From contig OW818639.1 in assembly GCA_942492795.1 (NCBI GenBank), forward strand, positions 1,116,001-1,180,000: a stretch of 64,000 nt of DNA, given 5' to 3'. This stretch comes from RGIG3178 sp942492795 (GTDB lineage: Bacteria; Bacillota; Clostridia; Christensenellales; QAND01). Within the stretch, counting starts at the first letter, position 1. Each line of letters opens with the position of its first letter. Shown piece by piece: positions 17,736-25,900 of the stretch. The notes below the pieces were generated by a model. The model was not told where the DNA came from. It ran no database searches and saw only the letters and a program-made list of their open reading frames with translations. A program made the translations under genes and the position numbers.

Positions 17736-17860
17736 AAGCCTTCCCCTTGAGGGGAAGGTGGCGCGACTTGTCGTGCCGGATGAGGTGGAAATCTCCCCGC
17801 CCGTTGAAGGACACCTCATCAGTCACCTGCGGTGACAGCTTCCCCTCAAGGGGAAGCCTT
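17736..17860. repeat. MITE-like repeat with ~22-bp terminal inverted repeats
   Basis: The left end (AAGCCTTCCCCTTGAGGGG...) and the right end (...CCCCTCAAGGGGAAGCCTT) are inverted repeats of about 22 bases that are each internally palindromic. The ~80-base interior has further dyads, for example CACCTGCGGTGAC and GATGAGG...CCTCATC. No open reading frame of note is present. Size (125 bases), terminal inverted repeats and strong folding fit a miniature inverted-repeat element or REP-like intergenic repeat. Confidence 0.72.
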
Positions 17861-17956
17861 GACTGCGATGTTCGATTGCTCATTTCCATTCTCCTGAATG
17901 CAGGAACGGTCAAGACCGCTCCCAACGACGGGATATAAAATATGGGCGTAGGGAAG

Positions 17957-17960
17957 GGTC
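17957..17960. repeat. Target site duplication, left copy (GGTC)
   Basis: GGTC directly flanks the left terminus of the IS element and recurs at 19242-19245 after the right terminus. A duplication of 3-5 bases is normal for IS3-family transposition. Confidence 0.75.
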
Positions 17961-17999
17961 TGATCTGCACCCCATAAAACGGACATTGAGAAAAAAGAG

Positions 18000-18030
18000 C
18001 CTCCTGTTGTAGGATAACTGCAACAGGAGG
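18000..18030 (+). promoter_or_regulatory. Hairpin sequestering the orfA ribosome-binding site
   Basis: CCTCCTGTTG (18000-18009) pairs perfectly with CAACAGGAGG (18021-18030) around an 11-base loop. The 3' arm is the AGGAGG ribosome-binding site for the orfA start at 18038. Transcripts entering from outside the IS would fold this hairpin and mask translation, a known way for IS elements to limit transposase expression. Confidence 0.7.
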
Positions 18031-18037
18031 TTTGTTT

Positions 18038-18343
18038 ATGAAACGGAAATGGACAGACATACAAGCACTTGAGCCAGTTATACTTCAGATGCGAGAGGAA
18101 GGCCGAACGCGACAAGAGATAGCAGATACACTGGGACTTGAAAAGAAGCAGATAACGAATTGGGTTACACGCTACAACCACCGCCAAGAAAAGATACCCA
18201 TCGTGCGAAAGAAAGGACGACCTAGAAAGCAGCCAATGAGTAAACCAGAAGCTATGGCTGCACGGATACGTGAACTGGAACGGGAGATAGACCTGTACCG
18301 TTCTTTTCTTCAAGCTGTTGGAAGGAGGTGTAAGCAAAGGTGA
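18038..18343 (+). CDS. IS3-family transposase OrfA (helix-turn-helix)
   Basis: OrfA of IS3 elements recognises the element ends. The roughly 101-residue protein has a helix-turn-helix ('GRTRQEIADTLGLEKKQITNWVTRYN', about residues 22-47), a basic linker with KKGRPRK, and a C-terminal leucine-zipper-like helix ('MAARIRELEREIDLYRSFLQAV') used for multimer formation. ATG at 18038 has AGGAGG seven bases upstream; a TTG at 18032 is also in frame but too close to that site. Its stop overlaps the orfB start (GTGA). Confidence 0.9.
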   Translation: MKRKWTDIQALEPVILQMREEGRTRQEIADTLGLEKKQITNWVTRYNHRQEKIPIVRKKGRPRKQPMSKPEAMAARIRELEREIDLYRSFLQAVGRRCKQR

Positions 18344-19182
18344 AGTATACAGCGATCCATAAATATGCGGACAAGTACACCATAAAAGGTATGTGTGCGT
18401 TTTTCAAGGTATCCCGGAGTGGCTACTATGCATTCCGTAATAAACAGGGGGAAAGTCGGGAGGAACAGGCACTGATCCAAAAGATAGCAGAGTGTCAACA
18501 GGAATCCCGTGGGACATACGGGTATCGGCGTGTGCAGATTTGGTTGCGGCGTAAAGGAGTTCATGCCAATCACAAGGCAGTCTTACGAATCATGAACAAG
18601 TATGGTCTGCTCAGTCAAATCCGACGCAGACGGAAGTACCGACAGATGGGCGGACAACTGCACCGTTATCCCAATCTCCTCAATCGGAACTTCTCATCCA
18701 CCCGACCAAATGAGAAATGGGTCACGGATATCTCCTACATCCCCACACCGCAGGGAACCTTATACCTGTCCATCATCCGGGATCTCTTTGACAACAGCAT
18801 CGTTGCTTACAAAATGGGGACAGAACAGTCTATTAACCTAGTTCTACGCACCGTCCAACAAGCCATGAAAAAAGAAGCGGTCACTGCAGAGGTGCAACTC
18901 CACAGTGACCAAGGGTTTCAATACACCTCTCACGGGTATTTTGACCTAATCCAAACGTACGGCATAACACCTTCTATGTCAAGGAGGGGAAACTGTTATG
19001 ACAATGCTATGGCTGAGAATTTCTTTAGTATCCTCAAAACAGAGTGTCTCCGTCGACAGAAACCGAAGTCGCCTGAGCAGGCTCGCTTGCTCATCCACGA
19101 CTACATTCACTTTTACAACCATGAGCGGATTCAGTCTAATACTAAACTGACGCCGCTTGAGAAACGACGCCAGTTCGAGTAA
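18340..19182 (+). CDS. IS3-family transposase OrfB (DDE integrase core)
   Basis: OrfB carries the catalytic core. The 280-residue protein has an N-terminal HTH_21-type region ('GTYGYRRVQIWLRRKGVHANHKAVLRIMNKYGL') and the rve domain with DDE residues at WVTDISYI, LHSDQGFQY and NAMAENFFSILKTE. The usual C-terminal 'YNHERIQSNTKLTPLE' motif is present. It begins at GTG 18340 with its own GAAGGAGGTG site, so it may be translated separately by coupling as well as by frameshift. Complete and apparently functional. Confidence 0.94.
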   Translation: MKYTAIHKYADKYTIKGMCAFFKVSRSGYYAFRNKQGESREEQALIQKIAECQQESRGTYGYRRVQIWLRRKGVHANHKAVLRIMNKYGLLSQIRRRRKYRQMGGQLHRYPNLLNRNFSSTRPNEKWVTDISYIPTPQGTLYLSIIRDLFDNSIVAYKMGTEQSINLVLRTVQQAMKKEAVTAEVQLHSDQGFQYTSHGYFDLIQTYGITPSMSRRGNCYDNAMAENFFSILKTECLRRQKPKSPEQARLLIHDYIHFYNHERIQSNTKLTPLEKRRQFE

Positions 19183-19241
19183 TTACTTGGTATTCTACGA
19201 TAGGGCTCTTTTTCTCTGTCCTATGAATAGGGTTCAGTTCA

Positions 19242-19245
19242 GGTC
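19242..19245. repeat. Target site duplication, right copy (GGTC)
   Basis: Second copy of the GGTC that flanks the left IS end at 17957-17960. Confidence 0.75.
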
Positions 19246-19305
19246 TTGACCTTCCTTTCTTCTTTTAAAAAAGCGTCCCGAGGATTTTATAAAAATAAAA
19301 GATAT

Positions 19306-19332
19306 AAAAAAAGAGCCGGTTTACACCGGCTC
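19306..19332 (-). terminator. Intrinsic terminator of flagellin gene
   Basis: Read on the minus strand, GAGCCGGT pairs with ACCGGCTC around a four-base loop and runs into seven T. It is placed about 80 bases after the flagellin stop and only 60 bases from the IS right end. Confidence 0.88.
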
Positions 19333-19412
19333 CTGAGGGGTAGGGTTTGTTTCCATTGGAGGTGAACGTCCTGAGGCGCTGGTTTCGCCTGTCTCGGTAT
19401 CACCGCTGGATG

Positions 19413-20516
19413 CTATTGTCGTAAAAGCGAGAGAACGTTCTGCGGCGCCGAGTTTGCCTGCGCCAACATGGCTGTCGATGCCTGCACCATGATGTTGTTC
19501 TTGGTGAAGGTCGTCATTTCTTCGGCCATATCCAAGTCGCGGATACGGCTTTCAGCTGCCTGCAGGTTCTCCGAGGACGTATCCAGGTTGTTGATCTTGT
19601 GCTGCAACCTGTTTTCCATGGCGCCCAATGTGGCGCGCTGGTTGGATACGTTGTTGATGGCGGTGTCCACGGATGTAAGAGCGGATGTCGCGTTTGCCCT
19701 GGAGCTGACCGCGGTAGAGTCAACGGAAAGTCCGGAAGCGCTCATATCGCCGATGTTCACGCTCAGCGTGTCGCCGAAGTTCGCGCCGGTCTGGATCGTT
19801 CCGCCCGATCCGGCTCCCATTGTAATACGAAGGCCATTCAATCCGGCCGCGTCAAAACCATCATTGAGCTGGATCGTAATGCCGTATTGGGATACGTTGA
19901 GCGTCTGTGCGCCAGCTGACATTGATCCGCCGGCTATCGTAACGGATGTCAAGTCACTGCTTGTAATGACGAGGTCAGTGCCAAGGTCAGTGAACGTAAA
20001 CGTTTCTAACGCGTCACCGCTGGCTGTTACGCTGACAACGCCTTCAGCGTTGAAGATGGTGGATGCAGCTGAACTCTGGTTCACTGATACGCCGTAGGAG
20101 CCGTCCAGCAAGCTCATGTTGTTGAACTTCGTCTTGCCGGCGATGTCGTTGATCTCAGTTTTGAGTTGCTGGAATTCCGAATCCAACGCGTTACGGTCGA
20201 CGCCGTCGGTGTTGGTGTCCGAAGAAGACTGGACAGCCAGCTCACGCATACGCTGCAGGATGGAATGGGTCTCGGTGAGTGCGCCTTCAGCCGTTTGGAT
20301 AAGGGAGATTGCATCCTCACTGTTTTTGGAAGCCATGTCCAGGCCGCGGATCTGCGCGCGCATTTTTTCGGAAATGGCCAGGCCTGCTGCGTCATCGGCG
20401 GCGCTGTTGATCCGGTAACCGGACGACAGTTTCGACGTGGACTTCGCGACGGCCGCGTTGTTGATGGTGTACTGACGGTGTGTGTTCATCGCCATGATGT
20501 TGTTGGTAATACGCAT
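19413..20516 (-). CDS. hag: Flagellin (Hag/FliC)
   Basis: This is the filament subunit, 367 residues. The N-terminal D0/D1 region (MRITNNIMAMNTHRQYT...; 'SKLSSGYRINSAADDAAGLAISEKMR') and the C-terminal D1/D0 region ('LGAMENRLQHKINNLDTSSENLQAAESRIRDLDMAEEM...NVLSLLRQ') are textbook; the middle (about 150-280) is variable. The frame extends 11 codons upstream, but ATG at 20516 follows AAGGAGGAAAAC and matches the family start. It is read from a SigD promoter at 20625-20652, is followed by a terminator, and has a predicted CsrA site in its leader. It is the only flagellin in the window and is transcribed opposite to all other flagellar genes. Confidence 0.97.
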   Translation of the reverse strand: MRITNNIMAMNTHRQYTINNAAVAKSTSKLSSGYRINSAADDAAGLAISEKMRAQIRGLDMASKNSEDAISLIQTAEGALTETHSILQRMRELAVQSSSDTNTDGVDRNALDSEFQQLKTEINDIAGKTKFNNMSLLDGSYGVSVNQSSAASTIFNAEGVVSVTASGDALETFTFTDLGTDLVITSSDLTSVTIAGGSMSAGAQTLNVSQYGITIQLNDGFDAAGLNGLRITMGAGSGGTIQTGANFGDTLSVNIGDMSASGLSVDSTAVSSRANATSALTSVDTAINNVSNQRATLGAMENRLQHKINNLDTSSENLQAAESRIRDLDMAEEMTTFTKNNIMVQASTAMLAQANSAPQNVLSLLRQ

Positions 20517-20520
20517 TTTT

Positions 20521-20573
20521 GTTTTCCTCCTTGATTTGTACGTCGGCATCCTTGCCTATTATTTTGGGACGTA
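20521..20573 (-). promoter_or_regulatory. Flagellin leader hairpin with predicted CsrA binding sites
   Basis: In the mRNA sense, GGC-AAGGAT-GCC (20545-20556) forms a stem with GGA in its loop. It is extended on the 3' side by GACGUA pairing with an upstream UACGUC (20568-20573) across an 11-base bulge. A second GGA lies in the ribosome-binding site AAGGAGGA (20525-20532), about 20 bases downstream. CAAGGAUG is close to the CsrA consensus ACARGGAUGU. The layout resembles the dual CsrA sites in the B. subtilis hag leader. Confidence 0.68.
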
Positions 20574-20624
20574 ACCTTTTCGCCACGTTGGCGCCATTGC
20601 GGCCGATAAGGTTTGTCAAACAAT

Positions 20625-20652
20625 ATATCGGTAACTTTTCGCCGGATGATTA
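20625..20652 (-). promoter_or_regulatory. SigD (sigma-28) promoter of flagellin gene
   Basis: On the minus strand TAAT (20652-20649) and ACCGATAT (20632-20625) are 16 bases apart, the same spacing as the flhO promoter. Ten of twelve SigD consensus positions match. The transcript start would leave a leader of about 100 bases that contains the CsrA-type hairpin. Confidence 0.78.
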
Positions 20653-21140
20653 GGATTTTTTTCATGAATCTCCAGCAACGATACCGACGCGGTATGAATT
20701 GCGCAATAAAAGCCATATTTTGGTCAACAAATGCAAACGGCGTATCGGTGCGCCGCGGTTTTATAGGGTCATCCTAAAGAAAAGGAACCATTTCTATTTA
20801 TTGCAAAAATAATCGGACGCAGCCTGTTTGAAATTCGGTATTATAATAAGGATAAAAATAGCCCATAATACCTGATTTCTATCGCGATATATATTTATTT
20901 GGGAATTGTTTCGGTTGACCCGTCTGTTATGGCTGCCCCTCCAAAGAGTTCGGCAAATCCCATTTATATGCATAAGTTTCTGTATGGCGATTGCATGCAA
21001 TGGCATGTTTACAAAAATCATCAGTTGTATGAATAAACATAAAAGGTGTGAATTTCATCTCTTATTGCCAAATTATAAACAAAAAAGTCGTTTCTTGCAT
21101 TTTTTGAAAGAAAATAATGCAAATTTATTGCATAAAAGCA
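20653..21140. other. Intergenic region between divergent hag and fliF
   Basis: About 490 AT-rich bases lie between the flagellin promoter and the fliF promoter. I see no gene. flgB, flgC and fliE, which normally precede fliF, are absent. Several short A/T tracts and TATAAT-like words are present, for example at 20842-20847, without a matching -35. Confidence 0.5.
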
Positions 21141-21169
21141 TTGAAGAAAGTTACAAATGCTAATAGAAT
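21141..21169 (+). promoter_or_regulatory. Candidate SigA-type promoter of fliF operon
   Basis: TTGAAG (21141-21146) and TAGAAT (21164-21169) are 17 bases apart and lie about 50 bases before the fliF start. It is the best candidate in the region. The -35 is imperfect, so activation by another factor is possible. Confidence 0.45.
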
Positions 21170-21216
21170 GTAATTCACCGAGTAACACTACATACAGGGA
21201 GAATAAACAAGGCACA

Positions 21217-22815
21217 ATGGGAAAAACAATTCAGAATTTCCGGGCAAAAGCCCAGCAGTTTTTTAGTGCTCTCTCAAAAGGACAAAAATTTCGTCTATTT
21301 TTTCTGACGCTTACCGTTTTGGTGATAGCTGTATTTTTATATTTCTTTGTAAGCTATAAACCATATTCCGTGCTCTATGCCGGGATGAACGCTTCCGATG
21401 CGGGCGATGTTTTAAGCGTGCTTGAAGAGATGGGCGTGGACGCCAAGGTGGAGGGTTCGGACACCGTGCTGGTCCAGTCGGACAAGGTGGACGAAGTGCG
21501 CATGAAACTTGCCGCCCAGGGGTATCCCGAAAGCGGGTATAACTACGACATCTTTATGAAGGCTTCCGGGCTTGGCACGACCGATTATGAGAAAAAAGTG
21601 TATTTACAATTTCAATTGCAGGAAAATCTCCGCAAAACCATCCTTAAATTGAACAAGGTGGAAGATGCGGTTGTAAACATCAATCTTTCCGAAGACAGTG
21701 CCTTTGTGATATCCCAAAACCGGAAAAGCGCGACCGCGGCGGTCATGCTGACCTTAAGAGACGGATCGACCATAAGCTCGGACGAAGCGAAGGCCATTGC
21801 CGAGCTCGTCTGTAAAAGCGTTTCCGGTCTGGCGGTTGAAAACGTACGCATCATCGATTCGAAAATGCATCTGTATTCACTCGACGACGCAACGGGTACC
21901 CAAAATGTGGGATCCCAGCTTGATTTGCAGACGACGGTGCGGAACAATCTGCAAAAACAGGTGTTGAATATGCTCAGTCCCATCTTTGGCGACGGCAGCG
22001 TTCTTGTCGAAGTGGGCGTCACATTGAATTTCGATACGACGATCACCGAATCCGTCGTATTCGCCCCGCCGGTTGAAGGACAAACCGAAGGGCTCGTGGT
22101 CAGCATGTCGGAGTTGGCGGAGGTTATCCAGAATTACGGTACCTCCCCCGCGACGGGGACGACCGGCACCTCATCCAACGGCACCGACACGTATCAATCG
22201 GTGGTTGATAACAGCGGAAACGCCGTTTATAAGAAGATATCCAAGGACGCCAACTATGAGCTCAATCAAACCAAAACGCAAATTGAGAGCGCCAAGGGCA
22301 AGATTGAAAAATTATCTGTTTCCGTGGTACTTGATAGCTCGGCCAATTCTGCCGATTATACGGATAAGGTAAAAAAGCTGGTGGCCAACGCCGTCGGCGT
22401 ATCGATTGACAATATCACGGTGGAAATGCTGCCGTTCCAAAAGCTGGAACAAAACGGCGGATCGGCTCAAAGCGCCGCCGTACAGGCCGATTTGCTCAAG
22501 CAGGCGCAAAAAGCCTCTTTGATACGGTTGATCATCATCGTGGGCGCATCCTTTGTCGGGTTCCTGATGCTGATATTTACCTTGCGTTCGCTGTTCAAAC
22601 CCAAAACTGCAAAGAGAAAGAAGCACTCCAAAAAAGGAGTTGTGGATGAGGAAACGGTCATGGAATTCATACCGCAGGATTCGGGGATCGAGGACTTTGA
22701 GTTCGGTACGAAGGAAGACGGCAATTTGGAAAAACTGGGAAAATACATCGATAAAAGTCCCGAATCCGTGGCGCAACTGCTGCGCAGCTGGATCGCAGAA
22801 GACGTTGGAAGGTGA
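21217..22815 (+). CDS. fliF: Flagellar MS-ring protein FliF
   Basis: FliF forms the MS ring in the cytoplasmic membrane, the base on which the export gate and C ring are built. The 532-residue protein has an N-terminal membrane helix (about residues 29-48), two periplasmic ring-building (YscJ/FliF) domains ('SYKPYSVLYAGMNASDAGDVL...'), a second membrane helix at about 435-457, and a C-terminal FliG-binding tail. ATG at 21217 is chosen over an upstream ATG at 21157 because the MGKTIQNF start fits the family and follows AGGGAG/AAGG sequences. It is the first gene of the basal-body operon and its stop overlaps a possible fliG GTG. Confidence 0.95.
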   Translation: MGKTIQNFRAKAQQFFSALSKGQKFRLFFLTLTVLVIAVFLYFFVSYKPYSVLYAGMNASDAGDVLSVLEEMGVDAKVEGSDTVLVQSDKVDEVRMKLAAQGYPESGYNYDIFMKASGLGTTDYEKKVYLQFQLQENLRKTILKLNKVEDAVVNINLSEDSAFVISQNRKSATAAVMLTLRDGSTISSDEAKAIAELVCKSVSGLAVENVRIIDSKMHLYSLDDATGTQNVGSQLDLQTTVRNNLQKQVLNMLSPIFGDGSVLVEVGVTLNFDTTITESVVFAPPVEGQTEGLVVSMSELAEVIQNYGTSPATGTTGTSSNGTDTYQSVVDNSGNAVYKKISKDANYELNQTKTQIESAKGKIEKLSVSVVLDSSANSADYTDKVKKLVANAVGVSIDNITVEMLPFQKLEQNGGSAQSAAVQADLLKQAQKASLIRLIIIVGASFVGFLMLIFTLRSLFKPKTAKRKKHSKKGVVDEETVMEFIPQDSGIEDFEFGTKEDGNLEKLGKYIDKSPESVAQLLRSWIAEDVGR

Positions 22816-22817
22816 TA

Positions 22818-23834
22818 ATGATGGCTGTCGGACAAGGAAATCTTTCAAACAAAGACAAAGCCGCGATCCTTCTGATTTCGCTTGGCAAGGAATACGCGTC
22901 AAAAATATACAAGTTTTTATCGGACGAAGAGATTGAGCAGATAACGCTGGGCATCACAAGTGTGCGCCGCGTTACGCCGGAAGTCCAGGAATCGGTTGTC
23001 ACCGAGTTCTGCGATGTCTGTCTTGCGCAAAAGTACATCTCCGAAGGCGGTATTGACTATGCGCGGGATGTTTTGAACAAAGCGCTTGGACAGAACAAAG
23101 CCGAGGAGATGATCCAGCGGCTGAGCTCGACATTGCGCGTTCGCCCGTTTGATTTCATACGCAGATCGGACAGCGCGCAGGTCCTTAACTTCATACAAAA
23201 CGAGCATCCGCAGACGATAGCACTGGTGCTCTCGTATCTGACCCCGCAGCAGGCGGCAATGGTATTGAGCTCGCTTCCGCTTGAGAAACAGACCAACGTC
23301 ATCGCCCGCATTGCCAAGATGGGCTCCACTGCGCCCGAATATGTTAAAGAGGCGGAGCGGGTGCTGGAACGCAAGCTGTCCATGCTCATTTCAGGCAACC
23401 AGACGCAAGTCGGGGGCATCGACATCCTTGTCGATATTCTCAACAGCGTTGATCGGGGCACGGAACGAAACCTTCTCGAAGCGCTCGAACTTAAGGACGA
23501 GGAACTCGCCGAAGAGATCCGCAACAAGATGTTTGTCTTTGAGGACATCACCAAACTGTCCGATCAGGCGATCCAGCGCGTGCTCAAGGATGTCGACAAC
23601 CGCGAGTTGGCTGTCGCTTTAAAGGGCGCCAACGCAGATGTCGTCAAGGTCATCTTTGGCAATATCTCCAAACGTTTGCAGGAAATGATCAAAGAGGATA
23701 TGGAGATCATGGGACCGGTACGCGTCAGCGCCGTGGAAGAATCGCAGCAGAAGATCGTCAACGTCATACGAAAACTGGATGATGCGGGAGAGATTTATAT
23801 TTCACGCAATCAGGAGGATGACGTTATTGTTTAA
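22818..23834 (+). CDS. fliG: Flagellar motor switch protein FliG
   Basis: FliG is the rotor protein that contacts MotA and sets rotation direction. The ~338-residue protein has the N-terminal FliF-binding domain (to about residue 105), the middle domain with the EHPQTIALVLSYL motif (about 130-142) and the C-terminal torque helix with charged residues ('DDRELAVALKGANADVVKVIFGNISKRLQEMI'-like). GTG at 22812 overlaps the fliF stop, but the ATGs at 22818 and 22821 have GGAAGG at better distance. The stop overlaps the fliH start region. Confidence 0.95.
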   Translation: MMAVGQGNLSNKDKAAILLISLGKEYASKIYKFLSDEEIEQITLGITSVRRVTPEVQESVVTEFCDVCLAQKYISEGGIDYARDVLNKALGQNKAEEMIQRLSSTLRVRPFDFIRRSDSAQVLNFIQNEHPQTIALVLSYLTPQQAAMVLSSLPLEKQTNVIARIAKMGSTAPEYVKEAERVLERKLSMLISGNQTQVGGIDILVDILNSVDRGTERNLLEALELKDEELAEEIRNKMFVFEDITKLSDQAIQRVLKDVDNRELAVALKGANADVVKVIFGNISKRLQEMIKEDMEIMGPVRVSAVEESQQKIVNVIRKLDDAGEIYISRNQEDDVIV

Positions 23835-24561
23835 AATCGATAAATCATCCGTTGAATTCATCGATTCAAACAAGGAAATCGTGGTCATTAAACAATGGCT
23901 CAGGCAGAACGTTGGCGAAATTGCCGATCAACAGGACGAAATCGAAGAACCTCAAGACAATGTTATTAAAATCACCTTTGAAAACAACAAAAAAGAAAGC
24001 GCGGATGCAATCCTATTGCGCGCCGAACAACAAGCGCAGCGCTTGATTGATGATGCCCGTGAACAGGCGGATCAAATACGGCGTCTGGCCAAACAGGAAG
24101 CGATAGCGCAGGAGATCGAGCGTGCCGAAGCGCTGTGCGAACAGATCCAGGCAAACAATGCGGAACAGTTGAACCAGGCGCTTACGAAGCTTTTTGAAAT
24201 GCAGGCACAATGCGAAAACGTACTGGAGCAGCGCGTCGTGCAGCTTTCGTTGGAAGTGGCACAAAAAATCCTTAACATCGAGCTGGAAAAAAACGATACA
24301 GTATTTGAGGACGTCATACGCAAAGCGGTTCGGAAGATAAACATCAAGAACGAATGCATTTTGCGCCTGAACGCCCGCGAATACCAACGGCATTTCTCCG
24401 ATGGCGGAAAATGGCTGGCCCAGGAAATCGATACGCCGTATAGCATCGTTGTGGATAACACCGTTCCGCCCGGCGGATGCGTTGTGGAGTTGCAGGATTG
24501 CGTTGTCAGGGTGGGTGTGGACGCCCAAATCAAAATGATCGCTATGGCGCTCAATCAGTAA
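23827..24561 (+). CDS. fliH: Flagellar assembly protein FliH
   Basis: FliH is the stator-like regulator that binds the FliI ATPase and links it to the C ring. The ~244-residue protein is Gln/Glu/Ala-rich and coiled-coil in residues ~55-150, with a C-terminal FliH/V-ATPase E-type domain ('VAQKILNIELEKNDTVFEDVIRKAVRKI', 'VPPGGCVVEL'). The start is uncertain: AGGAGG at 23812-23817 touches ATG 23818 but lies nine bases from TTG 23827, so TTG is preferred. fliG and fliH overlap by a few bases and fliI follows with a 15-base gap. Confidence 0.88.
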   Translation: MFKIDKSSVEFIDSNKEIVVIKQWLRQNVGEIADQQDEIEEPQDNVIKITFENNKKESADAILLRAEQQAQRLIDDAREQADQIRRLAKQEAIAQEIERAEALCEQIQANNAEQLNQALTKLFEMQAQCENVLEQRVVQLSLEVAQKILNIELEKNDTVFEDVIRKAVRKINIKNECILRLNAREYQRHFSDGGKWLAQEIDTPYSIVVDNTVPPGGCVVELQDCVVRVGVDAQIKMIAMALNQ

Positions 24562-24576
24562 AGGAGGTTGGGCGTG

Positions 24577-25896
24577 ATGGAAAGAGCATTGGATCTTGAC
24601 AAGTACAGGCGCATCATACGATCGGCAGAGACCTATGAGTACTGCGGCAAAGTAACCAGAGTGGTTGGGCTTACGGTGGAAGCTGTGGGCATCAACGCGA
24701 AAATGGGCGAAGTTTGCCGCATCTATACGGGCAATGCAGACGAGTTTATTCTCTCGGAGGTCGTGGGCTTCAAGGAAAAGACGGTACTATTGATGCCGCT
24801 TGGCGATCTTGCAGGTGTCGGACCGGAAAATTATGTCGTCTCAACGGGCGACGCATTGAAGGTTCCGGTAGGTTCGGGGCTATTGGGAAGGGTGCTGGAC
24901 GCGATGGGAAATCCCATCGACGACAAGGGACCGTTTATGGTGGAGGACTACTATTCCATCAACAACGCGCCTCCGAACCCGCTGACCAGGTCCCGTATCA
25001 AAGAGATTATGCCGCTGGGCATCAAAGCCATCGACACGCTTTTGACCATCGGGAAAGGCCAGCGCGTTGGCATCTTTGCAGGCAGCGGCGTGGGGAAGAG
25101 CACGCTTTTGGGCATGATGGCTCGAAACGCCAAAGCCGACATCAACGTGATCGTGCTGGTAGGTGAGCGCGGACGCGAGGTTCGGGACTTCATCGAGAAG
25201 GAGCTTCAGGAGGAAGGACTTAAAAAATCCGTTTTGATCGTGGCTACCTCCGACCAACCAGCGTTGGTACGACTCAAGGCTGCCAGCGTGGGAACGTCTA
25301 TCGCGGAATATTACCGCGATCAGGGCTGCGACGTGCTGCTGCTGATGGATTCATTGACAAGGTTCGCCATGGCCCAGCGGGAAATAGGAATGGCCATCGG
25401 TGAGCCGCCCGTCTCAAGAGGCTATACGCCGTCGGTTTACGCGATTATGCCAAAGCTATTGGAACGCTCGGGAACGTCCAATATCGGCTCCATCACCGGG
25501 TTGTACACGGTACTGGTGGAAGGCGACGATATGAACGAGCCGATCGCCGATACGGTTCGCGGCATTCTGGACGGGCACATCGTATTGTCCAGGCAGCTGG
25601 CGAACAACAACCATTATCCCGCAATCGACATACTTGCGAGCATCAGCCGCCTTATGTCGGATATCGCAGCCAAAGACCACAACCAAATGGCCGGTCTTGT
25701 CAAGAGCATGATGGCGTCGTATCGGGATGTACAGGATTTGATCGCCATCGGGGCCTATAAAAACGGAAGCAACGTTCAGGTGGACAAAGCCATCGCGCTG
25801 CAGGAACCTATAAACGCGCTTCTTAAACAACAAATCAACGACCGCTTTACGTTTGAAGATTCTGTCGCAATGCTAAAAGAAATCTGTGGTGAGTGA
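24577..25896 (+). CDS. fliI: Flagellum-specific ATPase FliI
   Basis: FliI is the hexameric ATPase of flagellar protein export, related to the F1 beta subunit. The 439-residue protein has a P-loop GSGVGKST at about 169-176, the 'VGERGREVRDF' segment, a Walker B 'DVLLLMDSLTRFAMAQREI', and 'GEPPVSRGYTPSVYAIMPKLLERSG'. All catalytic features are present. ATG at 24577 lies nine bases from AAGGAGG; in-frame GTG 24574 and TTG 24568 are closer to that site. It sits between fliH and fliJ as expected. Confidence 0.97.
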   Translation: MERALDLDKYRRIIRSAETYEYCGKVTRVVGLTVEAVGINAKMGEVCRIYTGNADEFILSEVVGFKEKTVLLMPLGDLAGVGPENYVVSTGDALKVPVGSGLLGRVLDAMGNPIDDKGPFMVEDYYSINNAPPNPLTRSRIKEIMPLGIKAIDTLLTIGKGQRVGIFAGSGVGKSTLLGMMARNAKADINVIVLVGERGREVRDFIEKELQEEGLKKSVLIVATSDQPALVRLKAASVGTSIAEYYRDQGCDVLLLMDSLTRFAMAQREIGMAIGEPPVSRGYTPSVYAIMPKLLERSGTSNIGSITGLYTVLVEGDDMNEPIADTVRGILDGHIVLSRQLANNNHYPAIDILASISRLMSDIAAKDHNQMAGLVKSMMASYRDVQDLIAIGAYKNGSNVQVDKAIALQEPINALLKQQINDRFTFEDSVAMLKEICGE

Positions 25897-25900
25897 TCGA

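Larger units (their letters stand above)
17961..19241 (+). mobile_element. Complete IS3-family insertion sequence, 1281 bp
   Basis: The element is bounded by imperfect inverted repeats that begin TGATCTGCACCCCAT on the left and, read inward from the right, TGAACTGAACCCTAT; similarity continues with gaps to a shared GAGAAAAA...GAGCC about 40 bases in. It is flanked by GGTC direct repeats. It holds two overlapping genes, a helix-turn-helix orfA and a DDE transposase orfB, in the -1 relation usual for this family. Both frames are intact and a target duplication is preserved, which indicates a recent and possibly still active insertion. Confidence 0.92.

Noticed and set aside
20602..20609. GCCGATAA on the + strand, a perfect FliA -10
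   Set aside because: No TAAA-like -35 at 14-16 bases upstream, and it points into the hag-fliF gap with no gene nearby. The minus-strand site at 20625-20652 explains flagellin expression.
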